Origin: Myxococcota bacterium
Lineage (GTDB): Bacteria; Myxococcota_A; UBA9160; SMWR01
Assembly: GCA_022447545.1 (NCBI GenBank)
Contig: JAKVBI010000001.1
Span: 381,824-411,897 of the forward strand
Direction: 5' to 3'
Length of the DNA: 30,074 bases
Shown here: positions 16,031-24,622 of the stretch, piece by piece
How positions within the stretch are numbered: the stretch's first letter is position 1
Layout of the letters: every line of letters begins with the position of its first letter
The notes under the pieces: generated by a model
What the model was told of the DNA's origin: nothing
Databases searched by the model: none
What the model saw: the letters and a program-made list of their open reading frames with translations, nothing else
Made by a program: the position numbers and the translations under genes

Positions 16031-16360
16031 ATGAGCGACGCACGCGCACGCTACAAGCAGGGCTTCCAAAAATTCGCCGAGGGGCAGCTCGACGAGGCCA
16101 TCGAGTTGTACCGACAGGCCATCGACGCCGACCCAGAGCTGGCCATTGCCTGGAATGGGCTATCCATGGCCTACCGCTCCAAAGGGGATCTCGACCAGGC
16201 GATCGAAGCCGGGTTGAAGCTCATCGAGGTAGAGCCCGACGAATCCCTGAACTACACGAACCTCTCGATCCTGTATCAGAACAAGGGCATGATCGCCGAG
16301 GCTGAGGAACAGAGCGCCTTGGCGATGAAGCTCGAAATGAAGGGCAAGAGCGAAGGCTGA
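16031..16360 (+). CDS. Small soluble tetratricopeptide-repeat protein
   Basis: The 109-residue product is almost wholly made of three TPR units. These are YKQGFQKFAEGQLDEAIELYRQAIDADPE (described as one unit at about 8-36), AWNGLSMAYRSKGDLDQAIEAG (about 43-64) and NYTNLSILYQNKGMIAEAEEQS (about 77-98). Each shows the W/Y-L-G-Y-A-P spacing of the family. There is no signal peptide or membrane helix, so it should be a cytoplasmic protein-protein adaptor. It lies 46 bp after the 43-residue membrane protein and ends 26 bp from the convergent RluA-type gene. It has its own candidate leaderless promoter, so it may be transcribed apart from the genes upstream. No partner can be named. Confidence 0.85.
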   Translation: MSDARARYKQGFQKFAEGQLDEAIELYRQAIDADPELAIAWNGLSMAYRSKGDLDQAIEAGLKLIEVEPDESLNYTNLSILYQNKGMIAEAEEQSALAMKLEMKGKSEG

Positions 16361-16386
16361 ACGTTCCGCCCTGGCCCACGTGGCCT

Positions 16387-17325
16387 TCAGGCTCCGTCCC
16401 GTAGCCGGGCAAGTGCAGCGCTGAAGTCCGCGGCATCGGAGCTCACAGCCTCGACCTCCTCGAAGCGGACCTGCGAGGCATGAAGCATGTGGCGTGGGGC
16501 TGCCCGGGCGGTTGCGGAATCCGCGTAGGTGGAATCGCCCAACAGCGGATGACCCAGATGGGCGAACGTCGCGCGTAACTGGTGGAGGTGGCCCGTGCGT
16601 GGACGCGCTTCCACGAGCGTGGCGTTCTCGAAGTGCTCGACGCTCCGCCAGCGCGTCTCGGACCATCGCACCCCACGCGCCCGCTCGACCTCCGAATCGG
16701 CCATCACGCGTACCCGGGCTGGGCGATGGCGCGCCATGACGAGCCCCAGGCGTACCTCTCCCGGCTCGAGGCGACCCCGCACGAGGGCTCGATAAACCTT
16801 CTCCACCCGATGCTCGTGGAAGGCCGCCCTCAGACGTTGCCAGGTCTGCTGACGGGTCGCGAAGACGATGCAACCCGAGGTGTCCACATCCAGTCGGTGA
16901 ACGACACCGCTGCGCAGGGCTCCCTCCCCCACCCCGTGGATCTCCGGGTGCTGCGCACTGACGCCGCTGAGCAAACTGCCGCGTTCCCCCTCTCGCAGTG
17001 GGTGAACGGGAACACCAGCAGGCTTGTCGATCACCAGCCAACCAGGCCCACGCGCAAGCACAGCGAGTTTCGGATCTGCCTCGGGAATGGCTCGCTCGTC
17101 TTCCGGGCGGCGAAAGGGAAGGACTTCGACCTCCGCACCCTCCAACAGAGCCACCCCCTTGTCTCCGGCTCTGGCCAGGCGCCCCGACACCTTCACGCTC
17201 GCCCGATCGAGCAGCCGACGGACCTGACGGCGAGACAACCCCAGGCGCTCGGCCAGAAACACGTCGAGACGCAATCCCACGTGCTCGGGTCCAACGCTGA
17301 AAAGGCGCGGCGAATCGGTGCCCAC
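16387..17325 (-). CDS. RluA-family pseudouridine synthase with S4 domain
   Basis: This 312-residue RNA-modifying enzyme would convert specific uridines in rRNA or tRNA to pseudouridine. An N-terminal S4 RNA-binding domain (about 17-70: LRLDVFLAERLGLSRRQVRRLLDRASVKVSGR) precedes the catalytic domain. The catalytic motif is VVHRLDVDTSGCIVFA with D146 as the nucleophile. WLVIDKPAGVPVHP (about 96-109) and RTGHLHQLRATFAHLGHPLLGDSTY are the other RluA/RluC/RluD signatures. I cannot tell which of these specificities applies. The GTG start lacks a Shine-Dalgarno; a TACTCT sits six bases upstream. It is divergent from the first lipoprotein gene across only 36 bp and convergent with the small TPR gene. 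Confidence 0.92.
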   Translation of the reverse strand: MGTDSPRLFSVGPEHVGLRLDVFLAERLGLSRRQVRRLLDRASVKVSGRLARAGDKGVALLEGAEVEVLPFRRPEDERAIPEADPKLAVLARGPGWLVIDKPAGVPVHPLREGERGSLLSGVSAQHPEIHGVGEGALRSGVVHRLDVDTSGCIVFATRQQTWQRLRAAFHEHRVEKVYRALVRGRLEPGEVRLGLVMARHRPARVRVMADSEVERARGVRWSETRWRSVEHFENATLVEARPRTGHLHQLRATFAHLGHPLLGDSTYADSATARAAPRHMLHASQVRFEEVEAVSSDAADFSAALARLRDGA

Positions 17326-17331
17326 CGCAGG

Positions 17332-17337
17332 AGAGTA
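17332..17337 (-). promoter_or_regulatory. Candidate leaderless -10 element for the RluA-type gene
   Basis: On the minus strand TACTCT is followed by six bases and then the GTG start at 17325. No Shine-Dalgarno is present. It lies eight bases from the rightward candidate at 17346, so the two divergent genes would have closely packed promoters. Confidence 0.4.
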
Positions 17338-17345
17338 GCCTCGGG

Positions 17346-17351
17346 TATCCT
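17346..17351 (+). promoter_or_regulatory. Candidate -10 element for the first lipoprotein gene
   Basis: TATCCT stands ten bases before the ATG at 17362, giving a predicted leader of only a few bases. No Shine-Dalgarno lies between them (the sequence is pyrimidine-rich). This fits a nearly leaderless transcript. Confidence 0.3.
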
Positions 17352-17361
17352 CTTTTTCGCC

Positions 17362-18345
17362 ATGGGGGTTGGCTCGATTTCAAACCGCTTCAGCACGCTC
17401 GTTGCATGCGCCGCATTGCTGGCTGCAGCCGCCTGCTCGAAGCCCCCTGTCAGCGACACCGCCTACCGACCGGCCGAGAACGTCCTGGAAGTAGTCGCCG
17501 TCCTGCGCCGCCACGTCCCCGACAACACCTATCGCTTCGAGCCGGCACGAGACTATACGGGCCGCAACGTGTACCGCAGCTCTCTGCTGCGTCTCGAGAG
17601 CATCGAACGCGTCCACGCCAGCGCCCTTAAAGCCGGGCACATGGACGGTGTGATCGCCTTTAGCAAGGGACGAGCCCTCGAGCGCATCCGAGCCTTCGGT
17701 TTGGCGGCGAGCGAATATCGCAGGGCGGCCGAAGCCGAGCCCAGCCTGGCCATCGACGCACTTGGCAGCGCCGACCTCTGCAAGGGCCTAGAAGCCGCCG
17801 AAAACCTCTCCCTGGACCTCGACGAGATCACCAACCGCGGGGATGGCTCCTCCCTCCAGAGCGACGACGTCGATGCCGTGGTGGCCGGGTTCGAACGAAG
17901 GCTGGCAGCTCTGGAGGAGTTGCGAGCAGCCGCTGGGACGAGCCACTACGAATTCATCGCCCACGAAGAGATCGAACGCACGGATGTCGCACGGGCTCGC
18001 TACTTCGAGGCCATCCGAAACGTCATCCCCGATGGCAATGTTCGAGCTCTCTCGGAACTCCAGCGGGTGGTGGTGCGAAACCGCGAGAGCAAGAACTCGA
18101 GCCGACACCTGATCGCGCTGGCAGAACTCTACTCAGCTCTGGCCAGCGAGTATGTAGACGCGAACCCACCCGAGAGCATGAGCTTCGACCCGGTTCGCTT
18201 CCAGGAACTCATCGATTCAGGCGCGCGGCTGCTCCAAGTGGTCGCCAACCGCGACGGCTCATCGGAAAAGCTCGAGGCATCGCGGCGGCTGGAGGCCTTC
18301 CTGGCCTTTGCGTTGCGGGTGGACCATGACCGCTTTACTCCCTAG
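17362..18345 (+). CDS. Predicted lipoprotein, helical, unknown function
   Basis: The 327-residue product begins with a lipoprotein signal: a basic residue, a hydrophobic stretch (STLVACAALLAAAAC) and a candidate acylated C25 followed by S26, which by the +2 rule favours the outer membrane. The mature part is largely alpha-helical. It contains a TPR-like unit near 100-125 (VIAFSKGRALERIRAFGLAASEYRRAAEAEPS), in which helices pair as in solenoid proteins, and a long charged helix around 165-190. I recognise no named domain and no enzyme motif. Its stop overlaps the next lipoprotein gene by 20 bases. Two overlapping lipoprotein genes suggest that the products act together in the envelope. The start is set by the signal sequence, because the frame is open far upstream through the antisense of the RluA-type gene. 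Confidence 0.75.
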   Translation: MGVGSISNRFSTLVACAALLAAAACSKPPVSDTAYRPAENVLEVVAVLRRHVPDNTYRFEPARDYTGRNVYRSSLLRLESIERVHASALKAGHMDGVIAFSKGRALERIRAFGLAASEYRRAAEAEPSLAIDALGSADLCKGLEAAENLSLDLDEITNRGDGSSLQSDDVDAVVAGFERRLAALEELRAAAGTSHYEFIAHEEIERTDVARARYFEAIRNVIPDGNVRALSELQRVVVRNRESKNSSRHLIALAELYSALASEYVDANPPESMSFDPVRFQELIDSGARLLQVVANRDGSSEKLEASRRLEAFLAFALRVDHDRFTP

Positions 18346-20617
18346 AGCCCTGGGCCAACTCGCCGTGGCCGGGAGCCTGGCAGCAGTCGGGCTGGCTGCG
18401 GGTTGCAGCACGCCAGCCGGCCTGCCGCCCGAACAGCCCCTTCAACCCACCTTTCATACCGCGGTCCGCGTGCCCGACGTCGGCGACTACACGGCCGCCG
18501 AGCTGGCCGCCGCCGCTCTGCGTTCGGACCGCGAGACCGCTCAGCGGGCTCTGCGACGCATGCAGAACATCGACACCGTTCTCGAGGCAAGCCAGGAACC
18601 GACCACGGGCCTGCTGACGGTCTCAAGCGACCTCGTCAACGCCACCCTCGACGATCCCCGCCACTATCGGAAGGCCACCTCCGAACTGCTGGACGAGGAT
18701 CACGTGGACGAAGCCTCGGCGGAGCGGCTCGGACGCGCCGTGGAGGACGACCCTCTGAAGCTCGCCAACGCCCGGGTACGCGACGTCTATTGGGCGGAGT
18801 TCGCTCGCCTGTTCAATCACGTGGCCGAACCCGTCGGCCAATCCATCGGCAACGTCGCAGCCGCCCCTTATCGTCTGGCCCGTTCGGCGTTGCTCTACGG
18901 GATGGAGATCTACTCCCGCGAGCCCATCACCCTCCAGGGGCGCCAGGCCCTCAGCCATTGGCGCCAATTCCTGGCACGTCACCCCAACGCCCCCGAGGCC
19001 GAGAAGATTCGAGGCCAAGTCGCCGACGCCAGTATCCGCTTGAACGAAACCCAGCGCGATCGATCGATCGATCGCGCTCGCAAAGCTCTCGAGGGCAATC
19101 AGCCCCGACACGCCATCGTGCATGCCAGCCGAGCACTCGACTATCACCCGGAAAACAGCGAGGCCAGCGAGATTCTGCATCGCGCGGGCGATCGGCTCGC
19201 GATTGAACACACCCGACGTCAGTCCAGCCTCGAGGCACCTTCAGAGGCCCAGGACGTCGCGCCGCCGGAGGCCCGAGCCCTGGCCCTGGCCCTGCTGGCA
19301 CCCGATGCTGATCTGGAGCGCACAGCCAGGCAGGTGATCGAGCAGGATGACAGCGGGCCCCTGGTGGACGAAGCCCGCTTCGCCCTAGCCATTGCCCAAA
19401 TCGAAGCCGGAGACGAGGACCCGGCCACTCGGAACCTGGTGCGCCTGTCCGAGGAGGTTCAGCGGGACCCCAACATGGCTCGCCACGCCCGCATGCTGCT
19501 CGCACCCGGGGCCGCCCCCTACTTGGCCTTCGAGAAGGCACGCCGCACCGATCGCTGGGGGCGCGTGCGTTGGGTCGCTTTCGGCGCTTTCGCCAATGGC
19601 CCCCCCAGGAGCGCGTTACCCCGACCCCTCGCGTTGGTCATGGAGGTACCCGGCATGCTGCAGAGCGCCATGGGCCTCCCCCTGCGGCTCCTCCAGTGGC
19701 CGTGGGAGCCTCCCCTGCCGTCGGCTCGCAAAACCGCCGTACACGCTCGCCAGTATCTGGCGCACTGGCCCGATGGTGTCCACAGCGGTGAGGTGACCCG
19801 CTGGCTCATCGATTACGAACGCGCACGCGGCAACTTCAACGCCGCGTACGAGGTCGCCCTGGCAGAGGGCCGGCCCGAAGACGAGTTGACGGACCTGCGA
19901 GAAAGCGCGGCCGAGCAGGCCCTCAAAGCCGCCGAGCACGAGTCGAACCGCAGCTTGCAGCTCGCCATGCTACGGCGGGTCGCCCGGGAATTTCCCAGCA
20001 CCCACGCGGGACGACAGGCCGGTCACTCGGCACGCGATCTCGCCCTGACATCCACCGCCACACGCATCGGGATTACGCGCGGGTTTCTCGGCGAGAACCC
20101 CGAGATCACGGGTCCTGGAGGCCTCGGGATTTCCAGCGTGCTGCTGGATGGAGATCCCGCCAATGGCGAACTCCACCCGGAAGGAGTCGCGCTGGTGGGT
20201 GGCCGGGAAATCGCCGTGAGCTTCCTGGCGGCCAGCGGTGACGAAGAGGACGAGCCTCAGGTGGTGACCCACCAGATGAACGAAGCTCATTTCGCCACCC
20301 TGGTATCGCGTCTGGAAGAATCGACCTATCGAAACGCGTTACTCGACGAAGACATCGAGGTGACCCCGGACGCGCATCGCGATCAGTTCATCGAGCGCGC
20401 ACGTCTGGGACTGTCCGAAGAACAGGATTGGCGACCCGGCTCGGATTCACATTACGTCTACCGGGGAGTTCGTGAACGTTTTGGCATGGTACGAGCCCGG
20501 GAATCGATCCTGCCCTTCGACCTGGTGCTCCAGGGCTCGCTGGAGGATTTCACCCTGGGCGCCTTTCCCCGCCTTCACCCGCCGAGGAAGACTCCCGACG
20601 CTTTCCTCTACGAGTGA
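18326..20617 (+). CDS. Large predicted lipoprotein with TPR-like solenoid and an internal duplication
   Basis: This 763-residue protein has a clear lipobox LAAGC (C27, then S28) and so is probably outer-membrane attached. The body is a helical solenoid. A TPR-like pair lies at 247-290, including ALEGNQPRHAIVHASRALDYHPENSEA. Two modules look duplicated: a hydrophobic PYRLARSALL... then RQALSHWRQFLARHPNAPEAEKI (about 176-228), and PLRLLQWPWE... then RKTAVHARQYLAHWPDGVHSGEV (about 452-490). Each joins an amphipathic segment to a helix ending in a Pro turn. The last 150 residues are more beta-like, with GISSVLLDGD and REIAVSFLAA. No catalytic motif is seen and I recognise no named family. It is translationally linked to the preceding lipoprotein gene by a 20-base overlap. 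It ends two bases from the convergent glcF stop. Confidence 0.75.
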   Translation: MTALLPRALGQLAVAGSLAAVGLAAGCSTPAGLPPEQPLQPTFHTAVRVPDVGDYTAAELAAAALRSDRETAQRALRRMQNIDTVLEASQEPTTGLLTVSSDLVNATLDDPRHYRKATSELLDEDHVDEASAERLGRAVEDDPLKLANARVRDVYWAEFARLFNHVAEPVGQSIGNVAAAPYRLARSALLYGMEIYSREPITLQGRQALSHWRQFLARHPNAPEAEKIRGQVADASIRLNETQRDRSIDRARKALEGNQPRHAIVHASRALDYHPENSEASEILHRAGDRLAIEHTRRQSSLEAPSEAQDVAPPEARALALALLAPDADLERTARQVIEQDDSGPLVDEARFALAIAQIEAGDEDPATRNLVRLSEEVQRDPNMARHARMLLAPGAAPYLAFEKARRTDRWGRVRWVAFGAFANGPPRSALPRPLALVMEVPGMLQSAMGLPLRLLQWPWEPPLPSARKTAVHARQYLAHWPDGVHSGEVTRWLIDYERARGNFNAAYEVALAEGRPEDELTDLRESAAEQALKAAEHESNRSLQLAMLRRVAREFPSTHAGRQAGHSARDLALTSTATRIGITRGFLGENPEITGPGGLGISSVLLDGDPANGELHPEGVALVGGREIAVSFLAASGDEEDEPQVVTHQMNEAHFATLVSRLEESTYRNALLDEDIEVTPDAHRDQFIERARLGLSEEQDWRPGSDSHYVYRGVRERFGMVRARESILPFDLVLQGSLEDFTLGAFPRLHPPRKTPDAFLYE
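19053..19078. repeat. 26-bp perfect palindrome containing (GATC)4
   Basis: Inside the large lipoprotein gene the sequence is exactly self-complementary over 26 bases and centres on four head-to-tail GATC units. It encodes part of a charged helix (Q243-A251, in frame). It could extrude as a cruciform, and its four adjacent GATC sites could be methylated together if the host has a Dam-like enzyme. The tetranucleotide unit could also slip and shift the frame. Confidence 0.85.
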
Positions 20618-20619
20618 TC

Positions 20620-21909
20620 CTATGGGATCGCGGGTTGGGTCCCCGGGGCTTCGTCGGCGCGCCCGTAGGCTTCGTCGAGCAGTTCAATGGGGTGGACAGC
20701 GCGGGCCCGCAGCCCGCGGGCCGTCAGTCCCGCGGCGATCTGCATCAGACATCCCGGGTTGCCGGTCGCCACGATGTCGGGATCCGTTTCAGCCAGCGCA
20801 TCGAGTTTGCGAGCAAGGACGGCAGCGGACATCTCGGGTTGGGTGAGGTTGTAGATCCCGGCAGCCCCACAACAACGATCCGCTTCGCGATGTGCCAACA
20901 GCTCGAGCCCGGGAATCGCTTCGAGCAACCGTCGCACGGCCGGTCCCACGCCCTGCCCATGGAGTAGGTGGCAGGGATCGTCGTAACAGACCGTGGCTTC
21001 CAGCCGGCCCTTGGGTTGAATGATCCCGACGTCGTCGAGGAATTCTGCAATGTCCCGCACCTTCGCGGCGAAGGCCTCCCCCTCCCCCGGCAACCAATGC
21101 CCCGCGTCGCGCATGGCCGCACCGCAACCCGCCGAGTTGACCACAATGGTGTCAACCTCGGCGAAGGCCTGAAGGTTGACGCGAGCCAGCTCGGCCGCAC
21201 GCGCATCATCTCCGGAGTGGGCGTGCAGTGCACCGCAACAGCCCTGCGTCCTCGGCACCAAGACCTCGAACCCATTGCGGGCCAGTACTCTCAGGGTCGC
21301 CCGGTGGACCGAGCCGAACAGCTCGGACATGACGCAGCCCGAAAGAAGAGCCACTCGCCCCCGCCGCACCCCTTCGGCCGGAAACCACTCGGGAAGCGGC
21401 TTGCGCTCAGCCGCGGGCGGAACCACGGGCACCAACCCCCCGAGGCGAGCCCGCAAGGAAGCAGGCAACAGCTGCAGCCCCAGGCGATCGAGCCCCAATC
21501 GCTGCAACCCTCCCAGCAGTGCCACCGCAGCATGGAGAGCACGCGGACTCGCCACCAGGCGAAGGCCCCAACGCTCCAGCACGGCGCTTGGACCGCGGCG
21601 CGCACCCGCGCCCACCACCAGGGCACGGGTCTCCTCCAGCATCTCCCCGTACCGCACACCCGAAGGGCAGGCCGTCTCACACGCTCGACACCCCAGACAC
21701 AGGAAGGCCTCCTCACTCAGCGTCTCCGAAACCGAAAGCCTCCCCTCGGCCACCCCGCGCATCAGATAAATGCGCCCCCTGGGCGAAGAGGTTTCACGCC
21801 CGGTTTCCAGGTAGGTGGGGCAACTCGTCAAACACAGCCCACAGTGCACGCAATCAAGGGACTTCTCGTAGAGTGAATTCCCGACCTGCTGATCGAGTTC
21901 GACCGACAT
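20620..21909 (-). CDS. glcF: Glycolate oxidase iron-sulfur subunit GlcF
   Basis: This 429-residue subunit carries electrons from the flavin subunits of glycolate oxidase to the quinone pool. Two 4Fe-4S ferredoxin motifs stand near the N-terminus: C20VHCGLCLTSC30P and C71LGCRACETAC81P. Two CCG (DUF224) domains follow, with GCCGALHAHSGD and DRCCGAAGIYNLTQPEMS, as in GlcF and heterodisulfide-reductase-type proteins. The length is close to E. coli GlcF. It starts two bases after the glcE stop, making a compact glcD-glcE-glcF unit. Its stop lies two bases from the convergent lipoprotein stop, so no room is left for an ordinary terminator. Confidence 0.93.
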   Translation of the reverse strand: MSVELDQQVGNSLYEKSLDCVHCGLCLTSCPTYLETGRETSSPRGRIYLMRGVAEGRLSVSETLSEEAFLCLGCRACETACPSGVRYGEMLEETRALVVGAGARRGPSAVLERWGLRLVASPRALHAAVALLGGLQRLGLDRLGLQLLPASLRARLGGLVPVVPPAAERKPLPEWFPAEGVRRGRVALLSGCVMSELFGSVHRATLRVLARNGFEVLVPRTQGCCGALHAHSGDDARAAELARVNLQAFAEVDTIVVNSAGCGAAMRDAGHWLPGEGEAFAAKVRDIAEFLDDVGIIQPKGRLEATVCYDDPCHLLHGQGVGPAVRRLLEAIPGLELLAHREADRCCGAAGIYNLTQPEMSAAVLARKLDALAETDPDIVATGNPGCLMQIAAGLTARGLRARAVHPIELLDEAYGRADEAPGTQPAIP

Positions 21910-21911
21910 CT

Positions 21912-23162
21912 TCAGATCCGTCCCGCCGATCGACCGGGGGCCAGGACCCCGTCCGGATCGAAGCGCTGCTTGATCGCCTTCAGCACAGGCAGGGGCGAGC
22001 TGGAAGTGCTGAAAACATCGCGTTGTTGCTTGAGATCAACGGGCGCACGTTCCACCACGTAACCTCCTCGTGCCTCGCGCGCGATTTCATCCATCATCTC
22101 GAACCACGGTGCCATGGAGTCCCCCTCGCCGAACTCGTCGCCAGGGGCATCGCCGACGCGATCGAGCGCCACGTGGAGGTAGCCCAGACCGGGGTAGGCA
22201 AGCAGCGAACAAGGATGGGATGAGAGCCGCTCCACCACGGCCTCGAAGCGTGAGGGCAGAAGCGGAAGCCGCACGGCCAGGCGGTGCCCCCCCAAGGAAC
22301 GCGCACGCACCGCGTCGAGGGCCGCCACCTCTACGGTTCGGGTTTCGAGTTCAGCATGGAGTTGATCGGCATCGTTTACCACGGTGGTCTCGTCGCCCGC
22401 GAGTTCCACGAGAACGCGCGGTTCAGCGTCACCCTCGAAGCTCACCACGCAGGACCGCGCCGAGTTGAACCGCGATGCCCGAAGACCGGCCCGACAAGCC
22501 GCACCCAGATCGGCGGAACTCGCCTCGAGCAGCAAGACACGCTGAGGTGAGGGAACCAAGCGAATCCACGCCGATGCGATGACACACAACGTGCCTCGAG
22601 AACCGATGTAGAGCTTGGCCAGATCGTATCCCGTGACGTTCTTGACCACGCGGCCTCCGCAGCGTGTCAGGTCGCCGGACCCGAGCACGACGTCGAGACC
22701 CAGCACGACGTCTCGCGGCTGGCGATACCCCAGAGCACGGGGCCCGGTGGCGGCAGCGGCGAGCACACCCCCAAGCGTGGCACCGGGTCCCGGAGCGTCC
22801 AGAGGCAGTTCCCAACCCGCTTCCACCGCCGCCGCGCGCGCTTGCGCCAGGGGGGTACCGGCACCCAGACGAGCGATCCCTTCATCGGCATCGAGTTCAT
22901 GTACGCCGGAGAGCCCGCGGGTGCTGAGCAGGACGTCGGCCCGTTGGGCCAGGTTGCCAACCTCGAGGCGGTTGCCACCGCCCACGACCAGTGCCGCGAG
23001 CCCCTCCGCCCTGAGAGCCAAGATCGCATCGACCAACGCTTCAGGACTCTGGGGCGCAAGAACGCTCGCAATCTCCAGACCATCGATCTCGAGGGGAGTG
23101 CCCTCGCGCAACTCGCAATTTTCGAGACCTGCGAGACGATGGCTGGCGCTCTGGCCCATCAT
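21912..23162 (-). CDS. glcE: Glycolate oxidase FAD-binding subunit GlcE
   Basis: This is the second flavin subunit of glycolate oxidase. The FAD_binding_4 domain shows VVGGGNRLEVG (about 62-72) as the PP-loop and GATLGGVLAAAATGPRALG in the middle. The family block GGRVVKNVTGYDLAKLYIGSRGTLCVI (described here as two adjacent pieces) contacts the FAD. The C-terminal end RFDPDGVLAPGR is typical. At 416 residues it is longer than E. coli GlcE, with an N-terminal extension and extra sequence before the end. The start ATGATG overlaps the glcD stop by four bases, implying coupled translation. An open frame extends upstream inside glcD but is antisense-free shadow, not part of the protein. GlcE works only in complex with GlcD and GlcF in known systems. 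Confidence 0.91.
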   Translation of the reverse strand: MMGQSASHRLAGLENCELREGTPLEIDGLEIASVLAPQSPEALVDAILALRAEGLAALVVGGGNRLEVGNLAQRADVLLSTRGLSGVHELDADEGIARLGAGTPLAQARAAAVEAGWELPLDAPGPGATLGGVLAAAATGPRALGYRQPRDVVLGLDVVLGSGDLTRCGGRVVKNVTGYDLAKLYIGSRGTLCVIASAWIRLVPSPQRVLLLEASSADLGAACRAGLRASRFNSARSCVVSFEGDAEPRVLVELAGDETTVVNDADQLHAELETRTVEVAALDAVRARSLGGHRLAVRLPLLPSRFEAVVERLSSHPCSLLAYPGLGYLHVALDRVGDAPGDEFGEGDSMAPWFEMMDEIAREARGGYVVERAPVDLKQQRDVFSTSSSPLPVLKAIKQRFDPDGVLAPGRSAGRI

Positions 23163-24616
23163 CCCAGCGGAACTCGGTCGTAACCGCGTGCGTGGGGGTT
23201 GGACTCGACGCAGAAACGAGTCGTTGGGAAGATCTTGCCCGGGTTGCACACCCGATCGGGGTCGAAGGCTGCACGCAGGTGCTTCATGGCCTCGAGGTCC
23301 GATTCTCCGAACACGAGTCCGATGAAGTCCCGCTTCTCGGTTCCCACCCCATGCTCGCCCGTGATCACACCCCCCATGCGAACGCACAGCTCGAGAATCT
23401 CCTGTCCCGCCAAGAGGACGCGGGCCCGCTCGTCTTCATCGCGGCGATCGAAAGAGATGTTGGGGTGGAGATTGCCGTCCCCCGCGTGAAAGACGTTGGA
23501 GAGCGTCAGCCCGTGGCGATCTCCGATGGCACAAACCTCAGCCAGCACCTCGGGTAATTTCGAGCGCGGGACAACCGCATCGTGGACATAGAGGTCAGGA
23601 GCCAGTCGCCCCATGGCACCAAAGGCTCCCTTCCTGGCCTTCCAGAAGCGCTGCCGCTCCTCAGCGTCGCGAGCCCGCTCGACCCGCAGCGCGCCGGCGC
23701 TCTCGGCCAACCGTTGGACCTGTTCGGCCTGTGGAACCAGCGCGGACGCCGCTCCATCGAGTTCGGCGATCAAAACGGCACCGGCATCGCGAGGGAGGCC
23801 CGCTGCGTAGACACTGTCCTCCACGGCATGGATGGTCCTTTGGTCAAGGATCTCCAAGGCTGAGGGCACCAGACCCGAGCGGATGATGGAACCCACGGCC
23901 CGACAGGCCTTCACCACATCGGGAAAAATGCCCAGCACTGTCTCTACCTGCTCGGGAATCGGCGTGAGTCGAACGATCGCCCGGGTGACGACGCCGAGGG
24001 TGCCCTCGCTACCCACCACGGCGCCGACCAGGTCGTGACCCGGCGACCAGCCGCAGGGCGAGCCCAGTTCCAACAACTCGCCATCGGGCAGTACCAGGCT
24101 GACTGCGAGCACGTGGTTGGTGGTCGTGCCGTACTTCAGCGTATGAGGGCCGCCCGAGTTCTCGGCGATATTGCCCCCAATCGTGCAGGCCTGCTGACTC
24201 GATGGATCCGGGGCATAGAAGAGCCCCAGAGATTCCACCGCCTCGGACAGACGGGCGTTGACCACGCCGGGTTCGACCACCGCGTAGCGGTCCTCGGCGT
24301 TGACCTCCAGGATTCGGTTCATACGGGAGCACTCGATGACCACCGCTCCATCAGGCGCCGTGGCTCCACCCGAAAGGCCCGTTCCAGCACCGCGGGGAAC
24401 GAAGGGGGCACCGTGAGCACGACAGGTTCGCACGACCCGCTGCACCTGTGCGGTGTCCTGAGGCAGTACCACCGCGACAGGCGGCCCGGTATGGAGAGTC
24501 AGGGCATCACATTCGTAAACGAACAACTCGTCCGGGCGAGAGAGACAGGCTTCGCGACCGACTGCGGCCTCGAGTCCCGCGATCAGATCCGCCGATACCG
24601 TGGGACTGGCCGCCAT
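23159..24616 (-). CDS. glcD: Glycolate oxidase catalytic subunit GlcD
   Basis: This 485-residue FAD enzyme oxidises glycolate (in relatives also D-lactate or other 2-hydroxy acids) to glyoxylate at the membrane. The FAD PP-loop is VPRGAGTGLSGGA (about 72-84). The flavin-contact block IGGNIAENSGGPHTLKYGTT (about 145-164) and GSEGTLGVVTRAIVRL follow. The C-terminal FAD-oxidase domain has FHAGDGNLHPNI and GVITGEHGVGTEKR, matching the GlcD/D-lactate dehydrogenase family. It is the first gene of glcDEF. The ATG has no Shine-Dalgarno, but TAGACT lies six bases upstream. The context of glcE and glcF makes glycolate oxidase the best reading over a lone D-lactate dehydrogenase. A dedicated glcC-type regulator is not in this window. 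Confidence 0.93.
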   Translation of the reverse strand: MAASPTVSADLIAGLEAAVGREACLSRPDELFVYECDALTLHTGPPVAVVLPQDTAQVQRVVRTCRAHGAPFVPRGAGTGLSGGATAPDGAVVIECSRMNRILEVNAEDRYAVVEPGVVNARLSEAVESLGLFYAPDPSSQQACTIGGNIAENSGGPHTLKYGTTTNHVLAVSLVLPDGELLELGSPCGWSPGHDLVGAVVGSEGTLGVVTRAIVRLTPIPEQVETVLGIFPDVVKACRAVGSIIRSGLVPSALEILDQRTIHAVEDSVYAAGLPRDAGAVLIAELDGAASALVPQAEQVQRLAESAGALRVERARDAEERQRFWKARKGAFGAMGRLAPDLYVHDAVVPRSKLPEVLAEVCAIGDRHGLTLSNVFHAGDGNLHPNISFDRRDEDERARVLLAGQEILELCVRMGGVITGEHGVGTEKRDFIGLVFGESDLEAMKHLRAAFDPDRVCNPGKIFPTTRFCVESNPHARGYDRVPLG

Positions 24617-24622
24617 CCAGTC

